From: Antrodiella citrinella
Taxonomy: Eukaryota > Basidiomycota > Agaricomycetes > Polyporales > Steccherinaceae
Length of the DNA stretch: 64,000 bases
NCBI GenBank assembly: GCA_004802725.1
Contig: SGPM01000100.1
Span: 16,925 to 80,924 of the forward strand
Reading direction: 5' to 3'
Part shown: positions 1-14,500 of the stretch, piece by piece
Layout of the letters: every line of letters starts with the position of its first letter
Numbering within the stretch: position 1 is the stretch's first letter
Translations under genes and position numbers: made by a program
Notes under the pieces: generated by a model
What the model was told of the DNA's origin: nothing
Seen by the model: only the letters and a program-made list of their open reading frames with translations
Databases searched by the model: none

Positions 1-535
1 AGCGAGTAGCCGAAGGGGGCTTGACCTCACCGAGGGACACTGAAGCAAACGTGTGCTCGAGATCAGCTTCGCCAACAACAGCGAGAAGGTCGGCACCACG
101 AAACTCTTCCTGACGCTTCGTCCCCGAGATGCCATCGACGACAGTAATAGTTGGTGCAGACTGAAGCAAGCCCTTTCGCTCCAGAAGTGCGCCAGCTTTG
201 CGCACGAAGTCCTGGAACGCAGGTCCACTTGCACTCGAACGATGGTATCTAGCAGCAGTGTCTCTGTACTCCGAACCGTCTGCTAAGTCCTTGAGTGAAA
301 CATTGTGCGCATCTACCCAGGTGTTCGACACGCCTAAGATTACTCGGAAGAAGTCCTCGACTTCGAGAGTATGCGCGGCCGCAAGATCGTCCTCTAAAAA
401 CGCATGTAACCTCTCGTCATCCGAAGCTAGACACCTGCTGGTGTTTGTTGAGGGGGACGAGGAGGGTGCGCATGAGGATGGACGATGGGGAGGGAAAGTA
501 ATGTTCAGATTCTCAAGCACTGGCATGTCAGGCAT
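1..535 (-). CDS. FunK1-like protein, N-terminal part (cut by window edge)
   Basis: The minus strand is open from an ATG at 533-535 to the window edge, giving 178 codons with no stop, so the C-terminal part lies outside the window. The protein has a Ser/Pro-rich N-terminus and then an ordered region containing FFRVILGVSNTWVDAH, ADLLAVVGEADLEH and SLGEVKP. The pattern of an acidic/hydrophobic block followed by a GEVKP-type strand resembles the region ahead of the kinase domain in fungal FunK1-type kinases, but no kinase motif is visible here. A possible upstream intron (about 553-610) leads to no clear coding exon, so I chose the first in-frame ATG. Alternative: an unrelated agaricomycete orphan family. 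That the frame is coding is fairly sure; the family is a guess. Confidence 0.45.
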   Translation of the reverse strand, partial: MPDMPVLENLNITFPPHRPSSCAPSSSPSTNTSRCLASDDERLHAFLEDDLAAAHTLEVEDFFRVILGVSNTWVDAHNVSLKDLADGSEYRDTAARYHRSSASGPAFQDFVRKAGALLERKGLLQSAPTITVVDGISGTKRQEEFRGADLLAVVGEADLEHTFASVSLGEVKPPSATR

Positions 536-1414
536 CGTAGCTGTTGTAGCCTGAACCCAGTTGCAAGCATCAGCACCTAGCTCAACACGGGGTAGAGGGG
601 TTGAACTCACTTGATACGACTGACCACAAACGCATACCACGGCGAGCGATATGGGAGGCTCCAGTACACCAGCAGGACTTGACTATATGCTCAGCCACCG
701 TACAATGTACCCTTCTGCGCAACGTCTGCAGCGGTGCGAATAAAGCTGCAGACTCCAAATTGCAAAGGCCTTCAAGGTGGAGACGCGTACTGTCGTCAAG
801 GTGCTGACTTTGTACGTCAATGGGGTCGCTGAAGGCATTGGGTGAGTGTGGTGAAGGATGACTGAGGAGTACGTGTCAGAGGAAAGACATCTAGGTGATT
901 CCACAAAATAGGTGATTCCACAAGATTCCAATGATCTCTGTTGGACTTTGCCACTGTGAAGGGCGCGGTTTATGTCATATTCACGAGGAAGTTGCCCACA
1001 AATCTGTCTGGCGAACAACGAAGGAGTCGAAAAAGTGGTTGGTGGCGACAAGAGTGTCATTGTCGATGTCAAGCGAGAGCGTTGCAGTCAAGGTTGCAAT
1101 TGAGCGTCAGCGCCGAAGCTCCAGGTTCGTGGGGAAGCAGCAAGCTTGCAGTATGTATTACTCGATGTATTTCAGTCTGCAAAAGTAGTCCATCGTGTGT
1201 ATCCTTATCTCTATGCCGGGCGCAGGTGTAGGTACAGTACTTCTGATTCAGTCGTAAAGGAAGACTCAAGAAACAGAAAAATCAAAACAAGGGGTCATCG
1301 CATGTCGGCTCGCCAACACATAGACAAAAGAGGTTACGAGCAGGTGGTGAAGAAGGTCAAATGTGAATGCGATATCGTCCCTGTTTGTGAAGGGTATCTA
1401 GGATTACGGCGGGA
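536..1414. other. intergenic, no gene supported
   Basis: Only short overlapping open frames on both strands, none with recognisable domains or consistent splice signals. It holds the 5' side of the FunK1-like gene and the 3' side of UDP-glucose pyrophosphorylase copy A. Confidence 0.5.
892..923. repeat. 15-bp direct repeat, two copies
   Basis: TAGGTGATTCCACAA occurs at 892-906 and again at 909-923, two bases apart. It looks like a local tandem duplication; no function is evident. Confidence 0.8.
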
Positions 1415-3415
<2,001 letters not shown>

Positions 3416-3577
3416 GCTAGTGATAGAGATGAGTGCACGTTTCAGGATCTTATGAACGACGACAACATACGTGGGGACCGAGTGGTTGATGTGGACAGGG
3501 AGGGTTGTGGTGGTCGAGATGAGCTGGGAGGGGACGGAGAGGGCCCTGTTGGGTTTTGGCCGGGGTCTGTGGTGACG

Positions 3578-3585
3578 TTTATATA
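3578..3585 (-). promoter_or_regulatory. TATA-like box of UGP copy A
   Basis: TATATAAA on the minus strand, about 165 bp upstream of the chosen ATG of UGP copy A. Position and sequence fit a core promoter; there is no transcript evidence. Confidence 0.4.
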
Positions 3586-5955
3586 TCTCGAGATCGTCGA
3601 CGACGGCCAAGTCCGAGCAAACACCAGCTGGCACCAATCCGAATCCGAAAAATGCGTTTGGAAGTGACGGCGATGAAGGCGATGAATGCGAATTCGAATA
3701 TCCAGACAGTGTATCAATATCTTCCGGCTGAGTTTCGTACCCTTCTTCGTGGATGGGCTCGCATATTGATTTCCTCTTGCCGTTCGACGTTCCTGTCCAT
3801 ATTGATTTGGCATCGCTCAGGCTCGACACCCGCCGTCGACTCCCTCCACTGGAGCTCCCAGCCAACGACACCCGTGTGATGGGCGACGTCCTCACCGACG
3901 CCAGCCACCGCGACCCCGTCGTCGACGGACCCGGAGACCCATCGCCAACGCCGGGCGACACACGTGCGTGCATTCCCCGCCAATCGCGACCACAACCAAC
4001 GCAGACGAGCGAACGAGCCTCAAGGGTGTTTACGGGCTTGTATGATCCAAGGAAACCCTCAACTTGTCCCCGAGTTTGCTCCAATCAACCTCGCTCGGCT
4101 ACTGTAGGCCTTTTTGTACCATCTCCCCTCAAGAAGTCTATCCCTTACAATATATCGGGTTGCCGACCTCCACGATCTTGCTCTGACGGCTCTGTGTAAC
4201 CTCATGTATAGCAACGGGCGTAAGCACAAGGTCTAGGCCGCGTGCACGACCCTTATCACCCCTCCCTGTTCCTTAGACTGCCGCCGACACGCATAGATGC
4301 GCCCACGTTATGTTCTAACCAGACACATTTGACACTCAGAACATAGGTCCCAAATCTTTCGCCATCGTCCGCACGGAAGAGAACCACCTTGCACTTCCAG
4401 GCGAGCTTTCCCCGGTCTCAACATACCTGCCCGCAGCATCCGCACACTTCCCTCCGAGTCTCCGGTACTAACGCTATGGCGTGCTTCTCAATGCTTCGCG
4501 GAGAATAAGGGCAGACTTCGAGAGTTGATGAAGAGGGAGGGACAGTGTGGCTGGCGAGAGAGTCGGGGTGAGGAGGAACCTCGAGCCCTTGTGCCGCGTC
4601 AGGACTTTCAGTCTCGCGCAACTGCCAGCGCGGACTGAACATTGAGCCGGCAGGGACAGGTTCTCTTGTCGGGTGTTGGGTACAAGTGGTTCCAGGATCG
4701 AATGAATACTCGACAGTGAGTTTTCTCTCACTAGCTGCGGTTCCGGCTCCATGCAGGGTTCACGCAGGTACGACTGTCCCCCCAAAGCCTGGATCCAGGG
4801 ATTGCACATCAACCTCAGAAGGATGATTATGACCGCCAACTCTCACGAAGACAAGCATGCCCACACGACTCGTCGATCGAAGGCACTTGTACTCTGAGCC
4901 CGAGCAACGATGTATCAGTGCCTGTGCCTACGGAACTGTTGCATGACGGGGCGGGTACGTTCACAGACACGCAATCCGTGCCACGTACCATTCCACTGTC
5001 CACATCTTCATCCCTTTGCCGCATATTCGCCACAATGATCCAGCACCCACACTCATACAACACGCTGGGAACCCCACGCTGGTACTCTATCAGGCTTGTC
5101 TTTCATCTCCGGCGTCCCTCTGCATGGAATCTAAGACTGAACATGGGCCCTGTAGCAGAACACGTACCTGTGCCCGAATGACATAGAGTTCTCGGATGCT
5201 CTACATACTATGATATCAGTACAGCAAGACAGTAATTTGACAGCAACAATTTATTAATTAGCACTTGCGTGGACTCTGAACGGATGAAGCTGACTCACCA
5301 GCTGGAAGGTTCGCTGATGAGACTCTCTTGCGCTTCGGGGAAAGTCGTAATGCGAAGAGGCCAAGACTTCTTCAGTGATCCTAGCACGTTCGCATGATTC
5401 AATCTGCATTCAAAAGACTCGCTGTAAATGAGCCTCGTTATCAAACTCGGTGTTATTCCTGAGTGCGAGTCGAGATAGGATCCGTCAAACGAAGTCCATG
5501 AAGTATTTGAAGGGTCAGCATCTAACGCCTTCCCGTCGTGGACTCGTCACGAGACTATGTAAACAAACCTACAGCAGAATTTGAACACACGCAATAAGTC
5601 TGTATGTATCTCCAAGGGGGTATTATGATTCTACTTACTCTACAACCACTGGGCCCTGCCAAACCGGTCGAATGGAGGATAAATGAACAGTCACTACGGG
5701 TGGACTCGGATTTGAGAGGCCAATAAAGATTGCATACCCCCACAAGATAGTAGTCTCGCAAAGTACTGGCCGAGCGACATGTACAATATGTGCGTCCTAA
5801 GTGAAACCACGGGACGCAGCGCACCCGCAGTTCTCTCCCGAAGGGTATCCGTCGGATAGAGGGGACCAAATCGAATGTAGAAGGTGGTCGTGGAAGAACA
5901 CATTCCTAACACATCTGAGTACTCCTGCATCGTCAAAGGCTTGCTCCCCGTCGCC
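3586..5955. other. intergenic, no gene supported
   Basis: Open frames exist on the minus strand around 4418-4839 and 5555-5936, but none carries a recognisable domain or joins convincingly to neighbours. Part of it may be the 3' end of the kinase-like gene that follows. Confidence 0.4.
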
Positions 5956-6869
5956 TTATCTGCTAGCTCGTGCAGATACTCTACGACTCGGGACTACGAG
6001 AACATATTTGCGTGAATTAGCAGCAATCGAGCGAACAACACATCTTGCGAACGGCGCGTTTGAAAGCATACGCAAATACACCGAATCGTCAAGTTGTGAT
6101 TCCGGCATTCCCTCTTCCGTCGAATCTTCTCCTAGATCGAGGATATGCTGGTCGCATGTGATGGGTCTGGCTAGCATAGTCGGTATAAGCACATGAGGAC
6201 AGCGGTACAGCCTAGGCAATATATCAGTACCCATATACAAAAACCGTCGTTGAGAAACGCGTACATGTCCTTGCTACCGTTTGCCTCCAAGTATTCCAGC
6301 GCCTGGTGTATGCGATGTACATCCACGTGAATTCGAGATTAAAATACTGGGATCCCTCGTCTGGAAAAATATCCAGGATAACCGTGGAAAGGTTTCTTAG
6401 ATCGCGCTTAGTAATGCCCTCTTGCGGATGGTCGAGGATCTTGCGCAAGTAGGGCAATTCAGGAGAGTCAAAGAGTGTTGTAAATGTGCACAAGTTTCCC
6501 CTCCAAGTCATGCACGTCAACTGCATCAACGGTGGACAGGAGGTTCTACTGCAGCACACATGCACCATGAGCTCTAGACGTTCAGAGGCTAAACGCCAGG
6601 ACATACTCGGAATTGGTCCTTGTAATTGGGGAAATCCAGATATACAGTATCCTCTCCGTGTAAGGACGTCCCATGCCAAGCGTTGGGCGGAATCCTGCGA
6701 CGGAGGTAACCTTTGGAGTAGAGAAATTCGCGCTTGCGGGTCCAGAATATACCTGCCATCTTGAATGAGTCTGGTTTGTCTGATACGCAGCGGCTTCGAA
6801 AGGTCCGTATTCTCCTCTCCTGAGCGTCGTGTTCTTGCTTGTCACCGGAGGCAGATTTGAAGTTATCAT
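5956..6869 (-). CDS. kinase-like protein, exon structure unresolved, possibly decayed
   Basis: Several minus-strand coding blocks in changing frames suggest a multi-exon gene. From 5' to 3': RKREFLYSKGYLRRRIPPNAW (about 6660-6750), FDSPELPYLRKILDHPQ then RNLSTVILDIFPDEG (about 6340-6470), ALEYLEANGSKDMYAF (about 6250-6300), and RLYRCPHVLIP then PITCDQHILDLGED (about 6100-6220). The first block resembles the N-terminal basic segment, and the ILDIFPDE block the beta-4/beta-5 region, of the agaricomycete kinase-like families. I see no HRD or DFG triad. A related copy lies at 57661-58113, and differences at several third codon positions there support this strand as coding. I cannot give a clean exon set, so the gene may be truncated. 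Boundaries are approximate. Confidence 0.35.
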
Positions 6870-6907
6870 AGTATTAGTGTCGGAGGTGACGGTAGGGAGT
6901 CAAGGAG

Positions 6908-6929
6908 AACTGTAGACAAACTGTAGACA
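6908..6929. repeat. 11-bp perfect tandem repeat
   Basis: AACTGTAGACA is present twice in tandem (6908-6918, 6919-6929), upstream of the CCT6 gene. No role is evident. Confidence 0.8.
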
Positions 6930-7051
6930 ACTCTCCTGAATCGAATCATTTTGGCGCCTAATGGACGCGTTGCCTTGGAGCGCCTAAACATGCAGCAGCC
7001 TGAGCTTGAAGACTTTCGACCTCGAATCTTCAGTACCTTAAACCTTCCAAT

Positions 7052-9176
7052 ATGTCTTCAAGTATAGAGCTCATTAACCCAAAAGCTGAGAGCGTGCGGA
7101 GAGCCGCTGCTCTACAGGTGCGATCCTTCATGTTACCATCTTGCTCATGAATATACTGAGACACGATCTTCCAAGGTCAATACGAATGGCGCGATGGGTC
7201 TTGCGAACGTCGTGAAAAGCAACCTGGGTACGTGCTCCTCTCCATCCTACATATCTGATCTCCTCAACCAATTCATGTGATGTAGGACCGCGCGGTACCC
7301 TGAAAATGCTCGTGGATGGAGCCGGTCAGATCAAAATGACCAAGGACGGCAAGGTTTTGCTCTCGGAGATGCAGATCCAAAACCCCACCGCGGCGATGAT
7401 CGCACGTACGGCGGTCGCGCAGGACGAGCAAGTGGGTGACGGGACTACGTCGGTGGTTTTGTTGGTCGGAGAGCTGTTGAAGCAAGCGGATCGGTACATC
7501 TCTGAAGGTGTACACCCGACGGTGATTGGAGAGGGATTTGACATTGCAAAGAAGGCTGCTTTGGAGGTATGTGGTCCGTTTATACTACCATCTTCTGAGT
7601 GACGATGTCGGCCTATTTGTCGTAGTTTTTGGAGACTTTCAAGCAGCCGGTCAAGCTGGATCGCGCTACGCTCATCAATGTCGCGTATACCTCGCTCTCG
7701 ACCAAGCTGAACAGTGCTCTCGCGAAGCAACTCGCCGCAGATGTTGTAGATGCTGTTCTGACCATCCGTCCTCCCCCACCCAACAAAGGTTCCTCATTCG
7801 TATTCTTACTATACAAATGAGGTTGCTGACCCGAAGTTCCAGATGCCAAAGACCAATACCGCGATCCTATTGACTTGCACATGGTCGAGATCATGAAGAT
7901 GCAACATCGTACTGCCTCAGAGACTCAGCTGATTCGTGGACTCGTGCTTGATCACGGTGCCAGGCATCCGGACATGGCCAAGAGGGTTGAGAACGCTTAC
8001 ATCCTGACTTTGAACGTCAGTTTGGAGTACGAGAAGACGTACGTTTGAATTCTCTCTTTGAATCGTCTTTTATGCCTGATGTCATTATTGCATAAGTGAG
8101 GTCAACTCCTCGTTCTTCTACTCCTCCACCGAGCAACGCGAGAAACTCGTGGAGTCCGAACGGCGCTTCACCGATGAGAAATGCAGGAAGATCGTCGAGT
8201 TCAAGAACCTGGTCTGTGATCAGGCAGTCGACTCAAAGGAGAAGAAGAAGAACTTTGTCATCATCAACCAGAAAGGTATCGACCCTCTCAGCTTGGACAT
8301 CCTCGCCAAGAACGGCATATTTGCTCTTCGCAGAGCTAAGCGGCGCAACATGGAGCGGTACATCTTGCCTCAACACATGACCCTGGTGCATGGTGGCTCA
8401 TAATATATCTTCTCACAGTCTGCAACTTGTATGTGGTGGTACTGCCCAAAACTCGGTGGACGATCTGACACCGGATATCCTCGGTTATGCTGGCCTCGTC
8501 TATGAACACACGCTCGGCGAAGACAAGTTCACTTTCGTTGAAGACGTTAAAGAGCCCAAGTCTGTCACTCTCCTCGTGAAGGGCCCCAACGCCCACACGA
8601 TCCAGCAAGCTCAGGACGCGCTGAGGGACGGTTTGCGCGCGGTGAAGAACGCGTTGGAGGACGACGCGCTGATCCCGGGTGCTGGTGCGTTCGAGGTGGC
8701 GTGTTCAGCGTACTTGTCCGGGCCTGTGAAGAAGAGTGCGAAGGGCAGGGCCAAGATGGGTGTGCAGGCGTTCGCGGAGGCGTTGTTGATCATCCCAAAA
8801 ACCCTTGCTGCTAACGGAGGATTTGATGTCCAGGATGCTGTAGTTGCGTTGCAGGTGAGTGGATTCTGGGTCTTGTGTGGGGTACGTTCACTTATGATTT
8901 GTTAGGAGGAGCAAGCCGAAGGAAACACGGTTGGCATCGACCTCGAATCCGGCGAGCCTTTCGACCCTACTGTTGAGGGTATCTGGGACAACTACCGCGT
9001 GAAGCGACAGATGCTTCATTCATGGTTAGTCCTACTCTTCCTATCCATTGCCATCTTTCACTGATTGCGATATTATCTATAGTTCGGTCATCGCTGTCAA
9101 CCTCTTGTCAACGGATGAGATCCTGCGAGCTGGTCGCAGTTCGTTGAAGGCTGAGGGACCGGGCCCACAGCAATAG
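7052..9176 (+). CDS. CCT6: T-complex protein 1 subunit zeta (CCT6)
   Basis: Subunit of the cytosolic chaperonin TRiC/CCT, which folds actin and tubulin by ATP hydrolysis. Nine exons: 7052-7117, 7176-7227, 7286-7566, 7626-7788, 7843-8038, 8097-8357, 8419-8854, 8906-9024, 9083-9176; joined length 555 residues, as expected (yeast Cct6 is about 546). Motifs: [15 protein letters not shown] near residue 40, the ATP-site [10 protein letters not shown], the apical-domain region, [12 protein letters not shown] and the C-terminal [17 protein letters not shown]. The N-terminal [17 protein letters not shown] is typical of the zeta subunit, which distinguishes it from other CCT subunits. It starts at the first ATG of the joined frame. 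No defect seen. Confidence 0.95.
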
Positions 9177-10024
9177 TCGATTTATAGAATGCATGGTATA
9201 AAATGTACTGAGTATTAGAGAAGTTCTAGCTGGCACATTCACTGTAATGCCTTTATCCAGCATGAAACTGCCTGCGCTACATCTAGATCTCCAGTACTGT
9301 TCTCTCTCTCAGGATACAGGGGAGGCCTCCATACTATCGGGCTTGAGGTGCACGATACGTGAATGTGGCCACAGTCGAATTCAATCAGATGATTGTGTAA
9401 GGGCTTGGCCATTGGTCTTCAGTCAGCGTGGTCTTCTGATAAGTAGAGAAGATACTTACGAGAGATGATGTATATGTACCCACACCGACCGTGAGGATTC
9501 GTGTGCATCGCGTTTTCTGTACACAGCTAGAAGCAAAGCGATAGCGAGCTATGAAGCAATAATGTGCGAGGTGAGAATTGGAGCGGCTTGAAAGTGTACA
9601 GGAAAAGGAATCAGCATTTGAACACCTATGGACAACTCGAACATGGAGGGATGTATATGATTGCGAATCCTCATGGGATCGACGCGATCTGAGATTTTGA
9701 GACGATCGATATGGATGATCAAATTATCGAATCGCGCGTGGCAAAGGAAGGACTAACGAAGTTCGTAAGAACGACCTGCTCACTGGTGCTCACTGAAGTA
9801 CTGAAGGTCCACTGGCAAACGCTAGCCCATTGATGGCAAAATATCTTCACAGAGGGTCTTACGAGATGGTATCCTCTGACCTTCGGATCGCGCCAGTCTG
9901 GGCATCCATCTAGATCATTATTGCAACGCCCTTGCCAATGGGAATACTTAAGACCCTGGTGGCACGACGACCGCTCGCACCGACCCCCAACTATCCCTAG
10001 ATACCTATCACTCCTACCTACAAC
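9177..10024. other. intergenic between CCT6 and a dehydrogenase
   Basis: Contains the 3' flank of CCT6 and the promoter side of the next gene. The open frames seen are short and carry no domain; I see nothing further. Confidence 0.5.
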
Positions 10025-11047
10025 ATGGCCCCCAAAGTTTGGCTGAGTGCGTCCTTCCACATGTCTCTCGGACCTTCTTTCTCACTAAACATCATGTTGT
10101 TATCACAGTCACTGGTGCCGGCTCTGGCTTCGGTAAAGAAACAACCAAGCAGGCTCTCGAGAGTGGAGACAGCGTCCTTGCGACCGACATCAACGTCGCC
10201 GGACTCGCAGAGCTGCAATCAGCCTACCCCGCCGACAAGCTACTTGTTCAGAAGCTCGACGTTACGAGCGCGCAGGACATCACGGACGCGTTCGCAGCTG
10301 CGAAGAAGACGTTCGGGCACCTCGACGTCGTGTTCAGCAACGCAGGGCACGGCGTCGCCTCTGAGCTGGAGGGCCTCACGCCGGAGCATGCGCGGGGACT
10401 CTTCGATGTGGACTTTTGGGGCGCGACGAACGTCGGCCTTGCTGCCGTCAAGTTCTTCAGGGAGGAGAATGCACCGGGTGTGGGAGGGAGACTTCTGTTC
10501 ACTAGCTCGATGCTGGGACAGATGGTTTTCCCGATTGTCGGCATATACAATAGCGCTAAGCACGGTATGTTCTCTCGCTCATGAAGCCATTGCGTGGTAC
10601 TTAACATCAATTCGCAGCCCTGGAAGGATACGCCGAGACTCTCGCAGCTGAACTTGACCCGTCATGGAACATCAAAGTTCGTACATACTGTGTATACAAA
10701 GTAGCGAACGAAGTCGTTGATATCTGAATTAGATCACCATCCTCGAACCAGGCATCTACCGCACCGGCGCCGTGTCGAACACAAAGGTGCTCCCAGTCCA
10801 CCCCGCCTACGACAAACCCCACCTCGCAACGACAGCTATCCGCCAAATGATCACCAACCCAAACATCGGAGGAGACCCCAAGAAGCTCGTGAAGCAGGTG
10901 CTGAAGCTCGTTGAGCTCGAGAAGCCCCCTCTGCGCATCGTGCTCGGCAAGGACGCGATTGGCGCGATTGAAGCGCATTACAACGCTCAGCTGCAGAATA
11001 TCAAGGAGTTTGCTTCTTGGTCTGAGGACCTTGAACATGATGCGTGA
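10025..11047 (+). CDS. short-chain dehydrogenase/reductase, classical type
   Basis: NAD(P)-dependent oxidoreductase of the SDR superfamily; the substrate cannot be told from sequence. Four exons: 10025-10046, 10109-10564, 10618-10676, 10733-11047, 283 residues. The cofactor motif TGAGSGFG sits close to the N-terminus (split by intron 1 just before Thr), followed by LDVTSAQD, NAGHG, the catalytic Ser in LLFTSSMLG and YNSAK (Tyr-x3-Lys, the active site). The C-terminal part (LEPGIYRTG) is as in reductases related to the 17-beta-HSD/ketoreductase-like group. No targeting signal or membrane segment is visible. The neighbours CCT6 and Set9 are unrelated, so there is no cluster context. A second SDR at 20885 belongs to a different subgroup. 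Confidence 0.9.
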
Positions 11048-11541
11048 GCAGGGGCACGAAGGGAAAAACGGATGGATAGAACAGTGATCTTGTAGCTATG
11101 TTCAACGTCTTTGCAACAATACCCAATGTACAGTATATCAACGAGGTAGCCAATGATTTCAGATGATGATCGCCCCTACGTCCTGTGAGTAGCTCAGCGA
11201 TGTCGTGGTCGGGCAGACATAGGTATGATTCAGAGCGATAGCAACTCAGTACATTCCTCGGAAGATGGACCTCCCGACATTAGGTCACTACGTAGTATAC
11301 ATACATACAATCTTAATTTACACGAAAGGCTAAGGTATGTACGAAAAGTTCGGGGATTGCAGGACGGGGTGGCAAAATCAACGAGCACAAACGAGGGAAA
11401 AAAACAGCGTTGAAGCAGCAGAGAGAGCAAAATAACATTTAAGTGGCACGAGAGAGGGCAGGAGGTGACGGAGACAGCAAAACACAGCACGAAGCGAAGC
11501 AAAATGTTCGACGACCGGTCTGTCCAAAGTCCAGTCATCAA

Positions 11542-14500
11542 TCAAGAGTCAACATCGGACGGGTGTTCAGGATCCCAATCTATATCGTCCAGCTTCGAGG
11601 GAGAGGTCACCGCGGAGAAAGCTTTGAACAGGGAGAACGTTGCTTTGTTCAGGTAGGAGGTATCATCAGAAGGGATGAGGACGGTTTTCTTCCATGCCAT
11701 CCCGGGAGAGTCGGTGTCGATGGAAAGGGGAGAAGGGGCGGGGGGAGTTTGAGTTTGGATGATCACCGGAACGCTGTCGCTGCCAAGAGACGACGTCGGG
11801 CGGGACTCCGACATTGCAATAAGGCGTTCAACAATGCGGTCAGACTCGTTGGACTCGTCAGAGTCCACCTGTATGGATTCGGTTGACGAATTACCAATAG
11901 GATTCAAACTGACAGACTCGTCTTCAATATCAGAAGGTGGATAACGCAGGAAACTGTTGTCTATAGCATCCTAAAAGGGCGGGTCATCATCAGAGAGGTC
12001 ACAGTATGCAGTCTTAGGCCATACTGACTTCGTCTGAGCTATACGAATCCCAGCCGTCATCATCCTCATCATCCATAGGATATTGGAGATCCATGCCATC
12101 GATGACAGGCTCAATGCCTTTCCGCTTCAGAACTTGGTCGACGATCGGCGCAGGTTCTGGTTCGAGACGTGCCCACCGTTGTCTGGCAAAGTTATGCGGA
12201 GCGAATCCTTTGAGACCAAGCATCGACCGGAAACGCGTGGGGGCAGGTGAGATGGGCTCATCCTCCGCTGGCGAGACGTCAGCATCGTCGTACTCGTCCT
12301 CCAGTACGCTATCAGCACGAGCGTCGATTTCAGGAGTGATGGGAGGAGTAGAGTCAGAATCCGTTGGAAGGCTGGCTGACATGGATGCACTGCGAGAAGG
12401 TCCGTCGGGGGTAGAAGTCCACATTTTACGACGCGCGAACGCGATCGGGTTCGGACGACCAAGTAGAGCTGACCGGACCTTGACAGCAGGCAAGCGAGGA
12501 GGAGAGTCCTCTTCGTCTTCGTCCTCATCCTCGTCCTCATCGTCATCCTCTATGTCACTCGTCCGATATCGCTTCACCCCCTCCTCAGACGGATCCTCCT
12601 CCACGTAACGACGCTTGCCCAAGACCCCACCATGACGGTAAAAATCAGAAGACCCCGAGGCATTGTCACTCTTGTTTCCGGAACCTTCATGGTCCTCACC
12701 GACGTCGCGACGAAAGCGTTTGAAGTGAGCACCCTTCTTTCTTCCGTACCGCTTGTGGCCGAAAGAAAAGTTCTTGCGCATAAAGCGTCCATTCGTAGTA
12801 GACTTCTTCCCGAAGCGACCGTTTGCCTCCCGCGGTTGAGCAGCGACTGCTAACGACTTCGGCGTTGGAAGCTTGGAGCCATCCAGTTCGGTCTCTTCTT
12901 TCACCGGTGTCGACGGTGGTTGCAGATGAAACAACGTTTCATTGTGCACTGCGTCATCACTAGGCAGGGTCGACAAAGGCGAGCTGGGAATAGCCTGAAC
13001 TGGGTTCTTCCGGGGCGAAACACGGAGGCGGAGTGAACTGGACGGGTCGTTCTCCCGCAACTTGAGGCTGGGCATTCTTGCACGTCCACTTCGTCGTCCG
13101 TTGTCCGGTGCATCCGGCTTGAGCATCTTCTGGGCCTTGGCCGACATCTCGACCTTGTGCTTCGGCGGACGTCCGCGTGGTCGGATGGGGCTCAACAGCG
13201 AAGATTTCGTCTTTTTGCTGGGCCGCTCATCTTCACTGACATCGTCACCGTCTCGCTGGCGTTTAGTCACGACCTTCTTCTTGTCAGGTGCAGGAGTAGA
13301 TACAGAAGATCTAGACTTGGAAGTGGATGCCTTGGGCTCTAGCTTGATCTTCAAACTGGGAGGGTCGTATGGCCTGTATGTCTTAATCACGCGAGGGGGT
13401 AGAGTGAAGGCAGCAACACCATCAGGTGCGACACGGTCAGGCCAATGGACGGCGTAAATCGCAAAATGACGTAGACACCTGTATTACAACACGTTCAACT
13501 TAAGAATGAAGGAGATGTGAAAACGTGACGTACCTGGGACATTCCGTGTCAACATTCTTTCGCGGTCTGCCTCTCCTCCCTGTCCTTCCCGGAGTCGCAC
13601 CCCAGACAACCTCCGAGTCAATGGAGATGATGGGCAACACCTTCGTGCATGTCTTGCACGTTGGTAGCGGCTTCCCGTCTACTCCTCTGGGTCCTTCGTC
13701 CAGCTGCTTCACCGACGCGCTCTCCACGAAGCTGGCTACAGAAGCGCGAGGCCTCAATGTCCGTCCTTCCTCCATCTCCTCTTTCTCCATGTCTCTCAGA
13801 TCAGCAACGGATGTCGACGCACGGCCCTTGCCCTTGTCCTTGAAGGGGGTAGATCGGCGCGACGACGCGGTCTCCCGTTCCAACACGCCAGACGCGGCAC
13901 CGCGACTCCGCAATCGGGAAGACGAGCGAATGCTGTTGGCGACAGACGAAGCGCTATTACTCTCTGCAGTCAGAGGAGGGGTTACTAATTGTCTAGCAGC
14001 AGACACGGATCGCCCAGCGACGCCTTTGCCTTTGCCCTTGGTGTTACTTGGTCCAATACTCACCGAAACATCTCTCGAAGCCTCTCTCGCGCTTTGTGAA
14101 CGCGTGGAAATGACGGACTGGAAAGGAGGGGGAGCGACGGATGGTTGGCGGGAGGAGATGACGGATCGTCCACGAGAGCTGGACTCGGGGTCGGGTGTCA
14201 TTAGTCCTTTCTTGGCCGTCCGAAGTGGACCCGCAGACGTTCGCGACGGGGGAAGAGAAGTCAATTCAGAAGTGACGTCGGGTTCAACCTCCGCTTCCAG
14301 TTCAATCTGGCCTCCCTCGACTGTCTCGACCTCTGCCTCATCGTTTACGACAGCATAAACACCGCGCCGGGTGCGCCTCTCGTTGACATTTGTGGGGGCC
14401 CGCTCGTCGTCGGAATCGTCAGACTCGCTGGAGGAAGGGGAGGAGGACCGTCCGTTCCGTGAGTTCACGCGACTATGAGAGCTGGCGCCAGAATCAGAAC

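Noticed and set aside
12093..12608. Plus-strand frame with a poly-Ser run
   Set aside because: Antisense of the Set9 acidic Asp/Glu tract; the poly-Ser is the mirror of the GAC/GAG repeats.
13525..14358. Long plus-strand open frame of 277 codons
   Set aside because: It is antisense to the Ser/Arg-rich part of Set9, with biased codons creating a shadow frame. No domain and no start context.
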